Origin: Pseudoalteromonas sp. T1lg48
Lineage (GTDB): Bacteria > Pseudomonadota > Gammaproteobacteria > Enterobacterales > Alteromonadaceae
Length of the DNA stretch: 64,000 nucleotides
Assembly (NCBI RefSeq): GCF_002964785.1
Contig: NZ_PQCC01000023.1
Location: 1-64,000, forward strand
Direction of reading: 5' to 3'
Shown here: piece after piece, positions 16,443 through 25,606 of the stretch
Numbering within the stretch: position 1 is the first letter of the stretch
How the letters are laid out: every line of letters starts with the position of its first letter
The notes under the pieces: generated by a model
What the model was told of the DNA's origin: nothing
Databases searched by the model: none
The model's input: the letters and a program-made list of their open reading frames with translations, nothing else
Position numbers and translations under genes: made by a program

Positions 16443-17411
16443 ATGTCAAAGATTTATGAAGATAATTCGCTTTCAATTGGAAACACCCCGTTAGTCAAAC
16501 TTAATCGCGTCACTTCTGGCAATGTTTACGCCAAAATCGAAGCGCGTAACCCCAGCTTTAGTGTTAAATGCCGCATCGGTGCATCCATGATCTGGGAAGC
16601 AGAGAAGTCGGGCGAATTAACCAAAGACAAAGAACTGATTGAGCCTACCTCGGGTAATACGGGCATCGCCCTGGCTTTTGTTGCCGCCTCTCGTGGTTAC
16701 AAGCTGACCCTAACCATGCCCAACACCATGAGCTTAGAGCGTCGTAAACTGTTAAAGGCCCTAGGTGCCAACCTGGTGCTTACCGACGGCGCCAAAGGTA
16801 TGAAGGGTGCTATCGAGAAGGCAAAAGAAATTCGCGATAGCAATCCAGATAAATATATTTTATTACAACAGTTTGAAAACCCAGCGAACCCGAAAATCCA
16901 CTTCGAAACCACAGGTCCGGAAATCTATGATGCCCTGGATGGCAAGGTGGACTTCTTTGTTGCCGGCGTCGGTACGGGTGGCACCATCACCGGAGTCAGT
17001 CGCTATTTAAAACAGGAAAAGGGTCTTAATGTTAAATCCATCGCCGTTGAGCCCAGCGACTCACCGGTGATCAGCCAGACCATGGCAGGTGAAGAGCTCA
17101 AGCCGGGCCCACATAAAATTCAAGGCATTGGTGCCGGCTTTATTCCTGGTAACCTGGATCTAGAATTGATTGACGGCGTTGAACAGGTCAGCAACGAAGA
17201 ATCCATGGAAATGGCCCATGAGCTGATGAAACGCGAAGGTATTCTTGCCGGTATTTCATCCGGTGCCGCCGTCGTTGCCGCCAAGCGAATTGCCGAGCGC
17301 CCGGAAAACGCCGGTAAAAACATTGTGGTGATTTTACCTAGCTCCGCTGAGCGTTATTTATCCAGTGCTCTGTTTGCCGATGAATTTAGCGACCAGGAAT
17401 TGGTACAGTAA
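16443..17411 (+). CDS. cysK: Cysteine synthase A (O-acetylserine sulfhydrylase)
   Basis: CysK makes L-cysteine from O-acetylserine and sulfide in the cytoplasm using pyridoxal phosphate. The 322-residue protein aligns by eye along its whole length with E. coli CysK (323). Visible features are the PLP lysine Lys42 in FSVKCRIG, the substrate loop [12 protein letters not shown] (about 68-79), the phosphate-binding loop [10 protein letters not shown] (about 177-186) and the C-terminal [11 protein letters not shown]. The gene is monocistronic, with a long leader containing a perfect palindrome and its own terminator. Intact. Confidence 0.97.
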   Translation: MSKIYEDNSLSIGNTPLVKLNRVTSGNVYAKIEARNPSFSVKCRIGASMIWEAEKSGELTKDKELIEPTSGNTGIALAFVAASRGYKLTLTMPNTMSLERRKLLKALGANLVLTDGAKGMKGAIEKAKEIRDSNPDKYILLQQFENPANPKIHFETTGPEIYDALDGKVDFFVAGVGTGGTITGVSRYLKQEKGLNVKSIAVEPSDSPVISQTMAGEELKPGPHKIQGIGAGFIPGNLDLELIDGVEQVSNEESMEMAHELMKREGILAGISSGAAVVAAKRIAERPENAGKNIVVILPSSAERYLSSALFADEFSDQELVQ

Positions 17412-17439
17412 CGAAAGTTCTGGTTCTTTATTCGTAATT

Positions 17440-17463
17440 AAAAGGCGCTTAGGCGCCTTTTTC
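17440..17463 (+). terminator. cysK terminator
   Basis: AAAAGGCGC pairs with GCGCCTTTT around a TTAG loop, followed by T-rich DNA, 28 bases after the cysK stop. Confidence 0.85.
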
Positions 17464-17526
17464 TTTACTTATCTACCGCCGCACTTCACACTTTCGTTTA
17501 GTTTTTAGCAATCTTACCTCTAGTGT

Positions 17527-17958
17527 ATGAAGCGCATTATATTCTCCTCGTTACTGGTACTTTTAAGTGCCTGCGGTCAAGAAGACAAGCTAAGTGGCGA
17601 CCCTAACTCCCCTGGTTATGTAGCCAGTCAATACTTTTTCGCTCTCTTTAACCACGATAGCCTGGAACGAGCCAGCGAGCACGCAGCCCCCAAACTAACC
17701 CGTATCATGTATGCCTATGGCAGCGCCGAGCAATTCACCCGCAACGTGCTCAATATGCAATTTGACCATGTTAGTATTGAGCTCGACCGCACCGAAATGA
17801 GCGTGCGTGAGCAATACGGGGATCATGCCACCATCAATCTGGTGTTCACCGGTGACTTTCAGGGTAAGAAGGTCGACGATATGCGCAGTGTAAAATTAAG
17901 CAGAGACGGAATATCCTGGGTGGTGACAGAAGTTATCCCCGACCCCTATGGCCGCTAG
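17527..17958 (+). CDS. Predicted lipoprotein of unknown function
   Basis: This 143-residue protein starts with a short lipoprotein signal peptide ending in the lipobox LSAC (Cys16), so it should be lipidated and membrane anchored. The mature part (GYVASQYFFALFNHDSLERA onward) has the alpha+beta layout of small NTF2- or DUF4878-like lipoproteins, but I do not recognise a specific family. The last residues are PDPYGR. It is a single gene between the cysK terminator and a bidirectional terminator shared with fadE. The function is unknown. Confidence 0.7.
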   Translation: MKRIIFSSLLVLLSACGQEDKLSGDPNSPGYVASQYFFALFNHDSLERASEHAAPKLTRIMYAYGSAEQFTRNVLNMQFDHVSIELDRTEMSVREQYGDHATINLVFTGDFQGKKVDDMRSVKLSRDGISWVVTEVIPDPYGR

Positions 17959-17987
17959 GCCAACAAAAACAACGAGAAAAAACTTAT

Positions 17988-18013
17988 AAAAATAGGGCCT
18001 TTCGGCCCTTTTT
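17988..18013. terminator. Bidirectional terminator (lipoprotein gene / fadE)
   Basis: AGGGCC, loop TTTC, GGCCCT, flanked by an A-run on the left and T5 on the right, between convergent genes. Confidence 0.85.
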
Positions 18014-18015
18014 CG

Positions 18016-20292
18016 TTATACAAATTCATCTGCGGCAAAAACATCAACGGCTATCACCTGCTGCCTCAGTTCCTCCGCCCGTCTTAAGAGCGCTAACTGT
18101 TCGGCGCTGAGCTTATTTTTCTCGGCTGCATCGTCAAGCTGTTGCGCCACGGTTAAACCACGGATTTCTTTTTCTTTGCGTAGTTTATTAAACGCCTTAT
18201 AGGCCGACGCCGCCTGATGCTGGGCTTCGAGTGCCGCCTCAAGCACGCCGGTGCCATTATTTTCATCCACCATACACAAGTGGGTTAAGCGCTCGCGCAC
18301 CACCCCCACCTGAGTCATATGCTTAGCCACCGTTTTGGCGACCTCGTCTTTGGGCATTTTAAAATGATTGCCCAACGGGAAAACCACTAGGCGCAGCAGG
18401 CCTCGCAGCGCCAATCCACCGGCATTAGCAATAAACTCATCGAAGGCCTTAGCACAGAGATACAGGCTACGCTCCACAGAGTATTGAACAAAAGGCAGGT
18501 CGGCGTGCTGATGTCCCTCATCTTCAAAACGCTTTAATACCGCCGAGGCCAGGTAGAGATGGCTCAATACATCGCCCAACCGGGCCGAGAGCATTTCTTT
18601 ACGCTTGAGTTCACCGCCAAAGCGCAGCATGGCGATGTCGGCACAAAATGCCAGCGCCCGTGAGAAGCGACCTAAATAGCGATAATAGTGAGCCGTCGCG
18701 CCACCGACAGGCGTACTTGCGAAATAGCTGCAACTCAGTGCATGAACAAAGGCCATGGCCCCGTTGCCAGCGCTATAGAGGATATGTTGGCACAACAGGG
18801 GATCGAACTCCTTCACCCCTTTTTCACCGTCTTCGTTTGCGGCGGCGGCCATTTCATCAAGTACATAAGGGTGGCAGCGGATAGCACCCTGACCGAAGAT
18901 CATCAGGTTACGCGTGAGAATATTCGCGCCCTCTACGGTGATCGACACCGGCGTACCCATATAGCAGTGCGCCAAATAGTTGGACGGACCCATCTGAATG
19001 CCCTTGCCGGCATGAATATCCAGGGCATCATTAATGACCTGACGGCCCATTTCCGTCATATGGTATTTGGCGATGGCGGTGATCACCGCTGGGCTGAGCT
19101 TCTGGTCTATAGCCGTCGCGGTCAAGACACGAGCAGCCTCCAGTTGATAGGTTAAGCCACCAATACGTGCAAGCGCTTCTTGCACCCCTTCAAACTCACC
19201 GATGGCCACACCAAATTGTTGGCGCAGCGCCGCGTAAGCACCACTGGTACGGGCGCATAAATGCCCGGTAGCCGTGCTAAGTGCAGGTAGGGAAATGCCC
19301 CGTCCTGCGGATAAGCACTCGACCAACATGCGCCAACCGTTGCCGGCTTGCACTTCACCGCCAATAATCCAATCAAGGGGAATAAATACGTCCTCACCCG
19401 TGGTGGTGCCATTAAGAAACCCCATATTCATCGGCTTATGACGCATACCAGTCTTCACGCCCGGATGCTCTGTGGGGATCAGGGCGCAGGTAATGCCGAT
19501 ATTTTTGGTGTGTCCCAAAAGGCCATCCGGGTCAAACATCTTAAATGCCAGCCCCAATACCGTGGCCTTGGGTGCCAAGGTGATATAGCGTTTTGACCAA
19601 TTTAACCTTAAGCCAATTACTTCTTCGCCCTGGTAGTCGCCTTTACAAACAATACCCGTATCCGGGATGGCCCCGGCATCTGAACCCGCATCAGGCGCGG
19701 TCAGGGCAAAACAAGGCAACTCCTCGCCCTTGGCCAGCTTGGGTAGCCAATGGTTCTGCTGATCCAGGGTGCCGTAGTGCAGTAACAACTCCGCTGGTCC
19801 TAAACTATTGGGCACCATCACGGTCACTGCTGCACTTAAGCTTTTGGTGGCAATTTTTGCCACTATGGTGGAGTTCGCTAAGGCAGAAAATTCATGGCCG
19901 CCGTGCTCTTTTGGAATGATCAGGGCAAAAAAACCTTGGTCTTTAAGGTATTGCCATACCGGCTCACTTAAATCCTGGTTTTGGGTGATCTCATCGTCAT
20001 TGAGCATACCGCACAGGGTGGCTACCTGATTGTCGATAAACTCACGCTCTTCGCTGGAGAGTTTGGTGGTGGCATATTGGTGTAGGGTATGCCAGTTGGG
20101 ATTGCCGCGAAAGAGTTCGCCATCCCACCAGATATCCCCCGCTTCCATGGCATCGCGCTCGGTTTGCGATAACGGCGGCAACGCTTTTTTAAACCATTTA
20201 AACACCGGCCGGGTAATAATATTCATACGAATATCACGCACCCCAAACACCACAATAATGGCGACCAAAATAAGGATAAATAACCAACTCAT
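18016..20292 (-). CDS. fadE: Acyl-CoA dehydrogenase FadE
   Basis: FadE catalyses the first, FAD-dependent step of fatty acid beta-oxidation, converting acyl-CoA to trans-2-enoyl-CoA. The 758-residue protein has an N-terminal membrane helix (residues 1-20), typical of the FadE/DUF1974 subgroup and absent from small acyl-CoA dehydrogenases. The dehydrogenase core follows (FALTAPDAGSDAG substrate and FAD loop, SITVEGANILTRNLMIFGQGA), then the long C-terminal DUF1974 domain. It is slightly shorter than E. coli FadE (814) but matches the Alteromonadales size class. The gene is monocistronic and divergent from the M2 peptidase gene. No FadR or PsrA site could be identified with confidence. Confidence 0.93.
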   Translation of the reverse strand: MSWLFILILVAIIVVFGVRDIRMNIITRPVFKWFKKALPPLSQTERDAMEAGDIWWDGELFRGNPNWHTLHQYATTKLSSEEREFIDNQVATLCGMLNDDEITQNQDLSEPVWQYLKDQGFFALIIPKEHGGHEFSALANSTIVAKIATKSLSAAVTVMVPNSLGPAELLLHYGTLDQQNHWLPKLAKGEELPCFALTAPDAGSDAGAIPDTGIVCKGDYQGEEVIGLRLNWSKRYITLAPKATVLGLAFKMFDPDGLLGHTKNIGITCALIPTEHPGVKTGMRHKPMNMGFLNGTTTGEDVFIPLDWIIGGEVQAGNGWRMLVECLSAGRGISLPALSTATGHLCARTSGAYAALRQQFGVAIGEFEGVQEALARIGGLTYQLEAARVLTATAIDQKLSPAVITAIAKYHMTEMGRQVINDALDIHAGKGIQMGPSNYLAHCYMGTPVSITVEGANILTRNLMIFGQGAIRCHPYVLDEMAAAANEDGEKGVKEFDPLLCQHILYSAGNGAMAFVHALSCSYFASTPVGGATAHYYRYLGRFSRALAFCADIAMLRFGGELKRKEMLSARLGDVLSHLYLASAVLKRFEDEGHQHADLPFVQYSVERSLYLCAKAFDEFIANAGGLALRGLLRLVVFPLGNHFKMPKDEVAKTVAKHMTQVGVVRERLTHLCMVDENNGTGVLEAALEAQHQAASAYKAFNKLRKEKEIRGLTVAQQLDDAAEKNKLSAEQLALLRRAEELRQQVIAVDVFAADEFV

Positions 20293-20415
20293 CGCTTTGT
20301 TCCTTGATACTCGATCTTAGCCCTCAGTATGGGACGAACTATCAAGATTTACAATCATTTGCGACATCTGCATTGTACCAATTCGCAACGCACTGCTATT
20401 ATTCTGCTGCTTTAA

Positions 20416-20433
20416 CCGGGTTAATGAACCCGG
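20416..20433. promoter_or_regulatory. Hairpin upstream of the M2 peptidase gene
   Basis: CCGGGTT, AATG, AACCCGG is a perfect seven-base inverted repeat in the intergenic region between fadE and the peptidase gene, 23 bases before the peptidase ATG. It could be a leader hairpin or an operator. No T-run follows. Confidence 0.3.
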
Positions 20434-20456
20434 GTCTAACAACAAGAGGAATCTTC

Positions 20457-22304
20457 ATGACCATATTGCCATTTAAACCAAGCTTAAGCGCCTTGGTTGT
20501 CTGTGCAGCGTTAGGCCTAACTGCCTGCTCAGAAGCCAACACCGCAGAAACAAAACAACAAGGTGTTGCCCAGACTCAGGTTAGTGCCGCCGATGCCGAG
20601 CGTTTCTTAGAAAAAACCGAGCAGGACCTAGCCGCACTCTATCTGGAGTCAAGCCGCGCCGAGTGGATTTACGCCAACTTCATTACCCATGACACCGCCG
20701 AGCTTTCTGCCGAAGTAAACCGCAAGATGACCGAAACCGTGGTGCGCCTTGCCAATGAAGCGGCCAAGTTTGATGACTTAGAGCTCGACTACGATGCGCG
20801 TCGTAAGCTCGACAAGCTGAAACTCGCCTTAACCCTGCCTGCTCCGCAGGACGCCGAGAAAACGGCTAAGCTGTCGCAGTTAGTCGCCGAGTTAGGCGGT
20901 TTATATGGCAAAGGCAAATATTGTAAAGAAGACGGTACCTGTTTAAGTCTGGGCGAGATGACCGCCACCATGGCCACCAGCCGTGATTACAACGAGCTGC
21001 TGGATTTATGGCAGGGCTGGCGTCAGGTCTCTAGACCCATGCGCCCTCTTTACGAGCAGCAAGTGGCGCTTACCAACGAAGGCGCCCAGGAGCTGGGTTA
21101 TGCCGATACCGGCGCCATGTGGCGTAGCAAATACGATATGCCGGCCGATGACTTCGCCAAAGAGCTGGATCGCATATGGGGCCAGGTAAAGCCGCTCTAT
21201 GATTCACTGCACTGCCATGTGCGCGCCAAATTGGGCGAAAAGTACGGCGAAGACAAGGTACCGCAAGATCAACCCATCCCAGCTCACCTACTAGGTAATA
21301 TGTGGGCGCAAACCTGGGGCAACATTTATGATGTGGTTGCACCAGAAAATGCCGATCCAGGTTATGATGTCACCGAGCTACTCGCCAAGCACAACTATGA
21401 CGAGATCAAGATGGTCAAAGGTGCGGAGAAGTTCTTCACTTCTATGGGCTTTGCACCGCTACCACAAACCTTCTACGAGCGCTCCTTATTTACTAAGCCG
21501 CAGGACCGCGATGTACAATGTCATGCCTCGGCCTGGAACATCGACAGCAAGGACGATTTGCGTATTAAGATGTGTATTCAGCGCACCGGTGAAGAATTCT
21601 CAGTTATTCACCACGAGCTAGGCCACAACTTCTATCAACGCGCCTATAATACGCAGCCGCTGTACTACCAGGAAAGCGCCAACGATGGTTTCCACGAGGC
21701 CATTGGTGACACCATCGCGCTATCCGTAACTCCGGCTTACCTAAAAGAAATTGGCCTGCTTGATGAAGTGCCAGATGAGTCGAAAGACATCGGCCTGCTG
21801 ATGAAAATGGCGCTGGATAAGGTTGCCTTTATTCCTTTCGGTCTGTTAGTAGACCAATGGCGCTGGAAGGTATTCTCAGGTGAAATTACACCTGCCGAGT
21901 ACAACAAAGCCTGGTGGGAACTGCGTGAGAAATACCAAGGTGTGCAAGCGCCTATCGCCCGCTCAGAAGCCGACTTTGATCCCGGTGCGAAATACCATGT
22001 TCCTGGCAATACGCCCTACACTCGCTATTTCCTAGCGCATATTCTGCAGTTCGATTTCCATCGTAGTCTGTGCGAAATCGCCGGAAATAAAGAAGCGATT
22101 CACCGCTGTTCGGTCTATAACTCAAAAGAAGCAGGTGAAAAGCTCAATGCCATGCTAGAGATGGGTTCAAGCCGCCCATGGCAAGAAGCCCTGGCCAGCG
22201 TGACGGGTAAAGAAGAAATGGATGCCACAGCCATCCTTGATTACTTTGCCCCGCTTCAAGCTTACCTTGATGAGCAAAACAAAGGCCGTCAGTGCGGCTG
22301 GTAA
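20457..22304 (+). CDS. M2-family peptidyl-dipeptidase (ACE-like), lipoprotein
   Basis: This 615-residue zinc peptidase of the angiotensin-converting-enzyme family removes C-terminal dipeptides. The ATG at 20457 is chosen over the upstream in-frame start at 20304 because AAGAGGA lies just ahead and a lipoprotein signal peptide with lipobox LTAC begins there. The zinc motif HHELGHNFY and the downstream third ligand in HEAIGDT are both present. So are the family's VHYQYFL-like replacement regions and C-terminal helices (YTRYFLAHILQFDFHRSLC). It probably acts in the periplasm, anchored to the outer membrane, in peptide nutrition. The gene is monocistronic with a strong terminator. Confidence 0.92.
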   Translation: MTILPFKPSLSALVVCAALGLTACSEANTAETKQQGVAQTQVSAADAERFLEKTEQDLAALYLESSRAEWIYANFITHDTAELSAEVNRKMTETVVRLANEAAKFDDLELDYDARRKLDKLKLALTLPAPQDAEKTAKLSQLVAELGGLYGKGKYCKEDGTCLSLGEMTATMATSRDYNELLDLWQGWRQVSRPMRPLYEQQVALTNEGAQELGYADTGAMWRSKYDMPADDFAKELDRIWGQVKPLYDSLHCHVRAKLGEKYGEDKVPQDQPIPAHLLGNMWAQTWGNIYDVVAPENADPGYDVTELLAKHNYDEIKMVKGAEKFFTSMGFAPLPQTFYERSLFTKPQDRDVQCHASAWNIDSKDDLRIKMCIQRTGEEFSVIHHELGHNFYQRAYNTQPLYYQESANDGFHEAIGDTIALSVTPAYLKEIGLLDEVPDESKDIGLLMKMALDKVAFIPFGLLVDQWRWKVFSGEITPAEYNKAWWELREKYQGVQAPIARSEADFDPGAKYHVPGNTPYTRYFLAHILQFDFHRSLCEIAGNKEAIHRCSVYNSKEAGEKLNAMLEMGSSRPWQEALASVTGKEEMDATAILDYFAPLQAYLDEQNKGRQCGW

Positions 22305-22323
22305 TAAGCTACTGTTAAATAAC

Positions 22324-22353
22324 AAAAAAGCCGCGATTATCGCGGCTTTTTTT
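22324..22353. terminator. Bidirectional terminator (M2 peptidase / barrel gene 1)
   Basis: AAAAAAGCCGCG, ATTAT, CGCGGCTTTTTT: a perfect 12-base stem with U-runs both ways. The same hairpin plus about 25 following bases is repeated at 23353, after barrel gene 2. Confidence 0.9.
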
Positions 22354-22373
22354 ATTCCTAAAATCAGAGCAGA

Positions 22374-23168
22374 TTAGAACTGCGCCGTGGCTTTTAGATA
22401 ATATGTATCAGCATCTGAGTCATCCCAGTTGTTAAAATAGCCGGCTTCCACAGCGAAGTTGGTAGTGAAGAAGTGCTTAGCACCGAAGCCATAGTTGTCT
22501 TCTTCATCAAACTGAACGAATGCAGAGGTTGCTTTGCTGAAGTAGTAGCTAGAGCCAAGCTGCCAGTAGCTGTCTCCAGCTTCAAAATCAATAAATGAAG
22601 CATGAACCGTAAGGTAGTTACCGTGCTGCAGGTCTTTAAAGTATTTTGCACTTACTTCACGGTAATCGAATTCATCATCAAACTTAGCAGTGAAACCAAT
22701 GTAGTCTGTCGCGTTCAGCGCGTGATTGTACTGACCAGAGAAGAAGTAAATAGCATCCAAATGCTCATAATCGACTCGGTCAACTTTGAATAATAAGTCG
22801 TCATTAACAAGATAACCAACACTAAGCGAATTAGAGTCACTATCGCCACCATTATCGTAGTCAAAATATCCATATGAAGCTCCTATCATGAAGCTATCAA
22901 AAAAATACTCACCCCCAGCGCTATAACTGCCAAATACATCATTATCGATAACTGTGCCATAAACATTGGTCGCTTTATTAATATATTCAAACTGATCTAG
23001 TGGGCCTAGTACTTCCTTAGAATCAAAGTAGTATTTTGAATTAAGCAATAGCTCGTCGAAATTTGAATCGTAATCGGCATACTCTAAGGTACTAATAGAT
23101 TGATAAGACTGAGCAAACGCAAAACTGGAAAAAAGTGCAGAAGCTAATGCAATTGAAAGGTGCTTCAT
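22374..23168 (-). CDS. Putative porin, outer-membrane beta-barrel protein 1
   Basis: This is a 264-residue exported protein. ATG 23168 begins a clear Sec signal peptide (MKHLSIALASALFSSFAFA, cleavage before QSYQS); the longer frame to 23207 adds 13 implausible residues. The mature protein is rich in alternating aromatic/polar strands and Asp/Gly turns and ends with the outer-membrane signature ...KATAQF (terminal Phe), which marks BAM-assembled barrels. It is a paralogue of the next gene and shares a nearly identical C-terminal third with it. A small porin or DUF-type barrel is likely. Substrate unknown. Confidence 0.75.
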   Translation of the reverse strand: MKHLSIALASALFSSFAFAQSYQSISTLEYADYDSNFDELLLNSKYYFDSKEVLGPLDQFEYINKATNVYGTVIDNDVFGSYSAGGEYFFDSFMIGASYGYFDYDNGGDSDSNSLSVGYLVNDDLLFKVDRVDYEHLDAIYFFSGQYNHALNATDYIGFTAKFDDEFDYREVSAKYFKDLQHGNYLTVHASFIDFEAGDSYWQLGSSYYFSKATSAFVQFDEEDNYGFGAKHFFTTNFAVEAGYFNNWDDSDADTYYLKATAQF

Positions 23169-23352
23169 TGTTACATCCTTGTTGTTTAATAATTCGAACT
23201 CAAACATTAAACAAAATTAATCCAAAGTCAAACTGTAAACTAAATAAAAATAAACCAATTAGTTCTTTATTCATGCTTATTTTTATAAGGTTTATGGAAA
23301 CCTAATTCTTGCATGTGACTTTATTCAAAAAAGTATTTTTATTTTCAAACGT

Positions 23353-23381
23353 AAAAAAGCCGCGATTATCGCGGCTTTTTT
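23353..23381 (-). terminator. Terminator of barrel gene 2
   Basis: AAAAAAGCCGCG, ATTAT, CGCGGCTTTTTT, identical in stem and loop to 22324-22352, and followed by the same TATTCCTAAAATCAGAGCAG. It shows that the gene duplication included the terminator. Confidence 0.9.
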
Positions 23382-23401
23382 ATTCCTAAAATCAGAGCAG
23401 A

Positions 23402-24193
23402 TTAGAACTGCGCCGTCGCTTTTAGGTAGTACTGATCTAGGTCTGAGTCATCCCAGTTATTACCATAACCGGCAGTCACAGCAAAGTTGGTAGTGAAGAA
23501 GTGCTTAGCACCGAAGCCATAGTTGTCTTCTTCATCAAACTGAACGAATGCAGAGGTTGCTTTGCTGAAGTAGTAGCTAGAGCCAAGCTGCCAGTAGCTG
23601 TCTCCATCTTCAATATCGATAAATGTCCCTTCAATCGTTAGGTAGTTACCATGCTGCAGATCTTTAAAGTATTTTGCACTTACTTCACGATGATCGAATC
23701 CGTCATCAACTTTTGCAGTGAAACCGATGTAATCGGTAGCGTTTAGCTGGTGATTGTATTGACCTGAAAAGTAGAAAACGTCGCTTGCCTGTTCATAATC
23801 TTCACGCTCAACCTTGAACAACAGGTTGTCGTTTACCAGGTAACCCAGGCTTAGTGTGTAACCATCGATGTCACCGAAGTCGTCGTAGTCAGTGGTGTTG
23901 TATGATGCGCCAAATACAAAGCTATTGTAGAAGTATTCACCGCCTACATTGTAGCTAGTGGCAAAGTCACTATCAGCAAGACCGCCATATACATTGGTGG
24001 TTTTGTTGATGTATTCAAACTGATCCAGCGGGCCAAGTACTTGCTTAGGCGCGAAATAGTACTTAGAGCTTATAGAAACAAAGTCATCAGAGTCGAAGTT
24101 AACGTATTCAAGGTCGGTGATCGACTGATAAGATTGGGCGAATGCAGCGCCTGAGAAAAGTACAGATGCGATGGCAACAGTTAGTTTTTTCAT
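23402..24193 (-). CDS. Putative porin, outer-membrane beta-barrel protein 2
   Basis: A 263-residue paralogue of the neighbouring barrel gene. ATG 24193 starts a standard signal peptide (KKLTVAIASVLFSGAAFA, then QSYQSI). The mature barrel has the same strand pattern, the block GPLDQFEYINK near residues 50-60, and ends in KATAQF. The C-terminal portion (HREVSAKYFKDLQHGNYLT onward) is almost identical in DNA to paralogue 1, while the N-terminal half differs more; this suggests recent duplication or gene conversion. The two genes are in tandem, but the terminator between them implies separate transcripts. Confidence 0.75.
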   Translation of the reverse strand: MKKLTVAIASVLFSGAAFAQSYQSITDLEYVNFDSDDFVSISSKYYFAPKQVLGPLDQFEYINKTTNVYGGLADSDFATSYNVGGEYFYNSFVFGASYNTTDYDDFGDIDGYTLSLGYLVNDNLLFKVEREDYEQASDVFYFSGQYNHQLNATDYIGFTAKVDDGFDHREVSAKYFKDLQHGNYLTIEGTFIDIEDGDSYWQLGSSYYFSKATSAFVQFDEEDNYGFGAKHFFTTNFAVTAGYGNNWDDSDLDQYYLKATAQF

Positions 24194-24318
24194 AATAGAT
24201 TTCCCTATATCTAAATAAAGCAGCGCCACTCTAGCGCCGCTGAACTGAATTATAACTTAACTAACCATTTGATTGTTTTAAATAAATGTTAGGTATTGTT
24301 AGATATAGGTACAAATTC

Positions 24319-24693
24319 TTACAAAGCGTAGCGTGACAATATTCGATAAACCTCATTAATGTTGTCATCGGCCTTAAAGTTCTTTGTCAACGGCTCCTTA
24401 TCCGAGCCTATCCAGATCTTCAGCTCCGCATCCATATCAAAGTGGCCGGCGCTTTCTTTACTGAACTTGGTGATCTTCCCGTAAGGAATGCTGAGCACCT
24501 CCATTTTTGATCCCGTCATCCCTTGTTTGTCCACCAAGATTAAGCGTTTGTTGGTAAACAAGAATAAATCACGGATCACCTTGTAAGCCTTTTCCAGGTT
24601 CTCTCCCGGAGCCAGAATTTCTTCGAGCAGGGCTTCCAGCTCCTCGCCGTCCACTTCACTGGCATTTCCCATTAATCCACTTAAAAGTCCCAT
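24319..24693 (-). CDS. PH-domain-containing small protein
   Basis: This 124-residue cytoplasmic protein has the fold signature of the bacterial pleckstrin-homology family bPH_1: a strand pattern with DLFLFTNKRLILVDKQG, then SIPYGKITKFSKE, and a C-terminal helix (INEVYRILSRYAL). I chose ATG 24693 because CAGGAGCC lies just upstream; the longer frame overlaps the ABC ATPase gene. It starts one base after the ATPase stop and is probably the third gene of the ABC operon. Its role is unknown; such proteins are often stress-related. Confidence 0.7.
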   Translation of the reverse strand: MGLLSGLMGNASEVDGEELEALLEEILAPGENLEKAYKVIRDLFLFTNKRLILVDKQGMTGSKMEVLSIPYGKITKFSKESAGHFDMDAELKIWIGSDKEPLTKNFKADDNINEVYRILSRYAL

Positions 24694-24694
24694 A

Positions 24695-25606
24695 TTAGGC
24701 TCCTGTTGCAAAAAGTTGGTTTTCGAGTGTGTGGCCATTGACCAGCGCCCGGTATTGCCATCCTTGCTGATGACATAATCTTAGCACCTGAATATCCATG
24801 GCCTCGGTGTCAGCCAGATGTTTGTAGCCAATCACAAATTCATTACGTTGACTATTACTCACCTCAACAACTTGATCAAGGGCGTTCAGGTGCGCTAACA
24901 CCTGCTCATCTTGTTCACGCAATTGCAGGGTAAGATAGCGAAGCTGCGCACCGCCTTGATTAAGTTCGTGAGTTGCCAGTTGCCCCTGGCGTAAATACAA
25001 GACGCGGTCACACAAACGTTCGAGCTCGGACAAATCATGAGAACTGAGCACAAAGGTGGTGTGGTCGCTGTGCATACTCACCAACTCGCGAATAGCCCTG
25101 GCATTGACCGGATCGAGACCGGCGGTGGCTTCATCGAGCATCACCAGTTTAGGTGAGCCGATCAGCGCCTGAGCGATACAGATGCGCTTTTTCATGCCAT
25201 GCGACAGTTCATTGGGGCGGTTATTGAGGGTCTCGGACAGGTTCACCAGTTCCAATACCCGCTCGCATTCGCTGCGCGCCTTGGCACGACTAAACCCTTG
25301 CAGCCGCGCAAACAGACCTAGCTGTTCACCAACGCTAAAATCCGGACTGAGTAAAGCATCTTGTGGCAGCGCCCAAAGCTGGCCGAACAGAGCCGCACTG
25401 CCCGGCTTATGGCCAAGCACTCGGATCTCCCCCTGGCTTGGTTGCAAATAACCGCATATCAAGCTGAACAAGGTGGTCTTACCGGCACCATTAGGGCCGA
25501 CCAGGGCTATAGGTTTGCCCGCCGCCAACTCGATATTCACATCTTGCAGCGCTTGCTTGGCACCAAAAAAATGACTGATGCCCTTCGCTTCTATTAGCAA
25601 ACTCAT
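24695..25606 (-). CDS. ABC transporter ATP-binding protein
   Basis: This is a 303-residue ABC ATPase. The Walker A GPNGAGKTT lies at about residues 38-46, the signature LSHGMKKR at about 138-145 and Walker B LVMLDEATAGLDP at about 157-170. The H-loop is in SSHD. The C-terminal extension of about 90 residues is typical of CcmA/NatA-type exporters of the ABC-2 class. It overlaps the permease gene upstream by four bases (ATGA) and is followed after one base by the PH-domain gene. An export or membrane-modulation function is likely; the substrate is unknown. Confidence 0.88.
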   Translation of the reverse strand: MSLLIEAKGISHFFGAKQALQDVNIELAAGKPIALVGPNGAGKTTLFSLICGYLQPSQGEIRVLGHKPGSAALFGQLWALPQDALLSPDFSVGEQLGLFARLQGFSRAKARSECERVLELVNLSETLNNRPNELSHGMKKRICIAQALIGSPKLVMLDEATAGLDPVNARAIRELVSMHSDHTTFVLSSHDLSELERLCDRVLYLRQGQLATHELNQGGAQLRYLTLQLREQDEQVLAHLNALDQVVEVSNSQRNEFVIGYKHLADTEAMDIQVLRLCHQQGWQYRALVNGHTLENQLFATGA

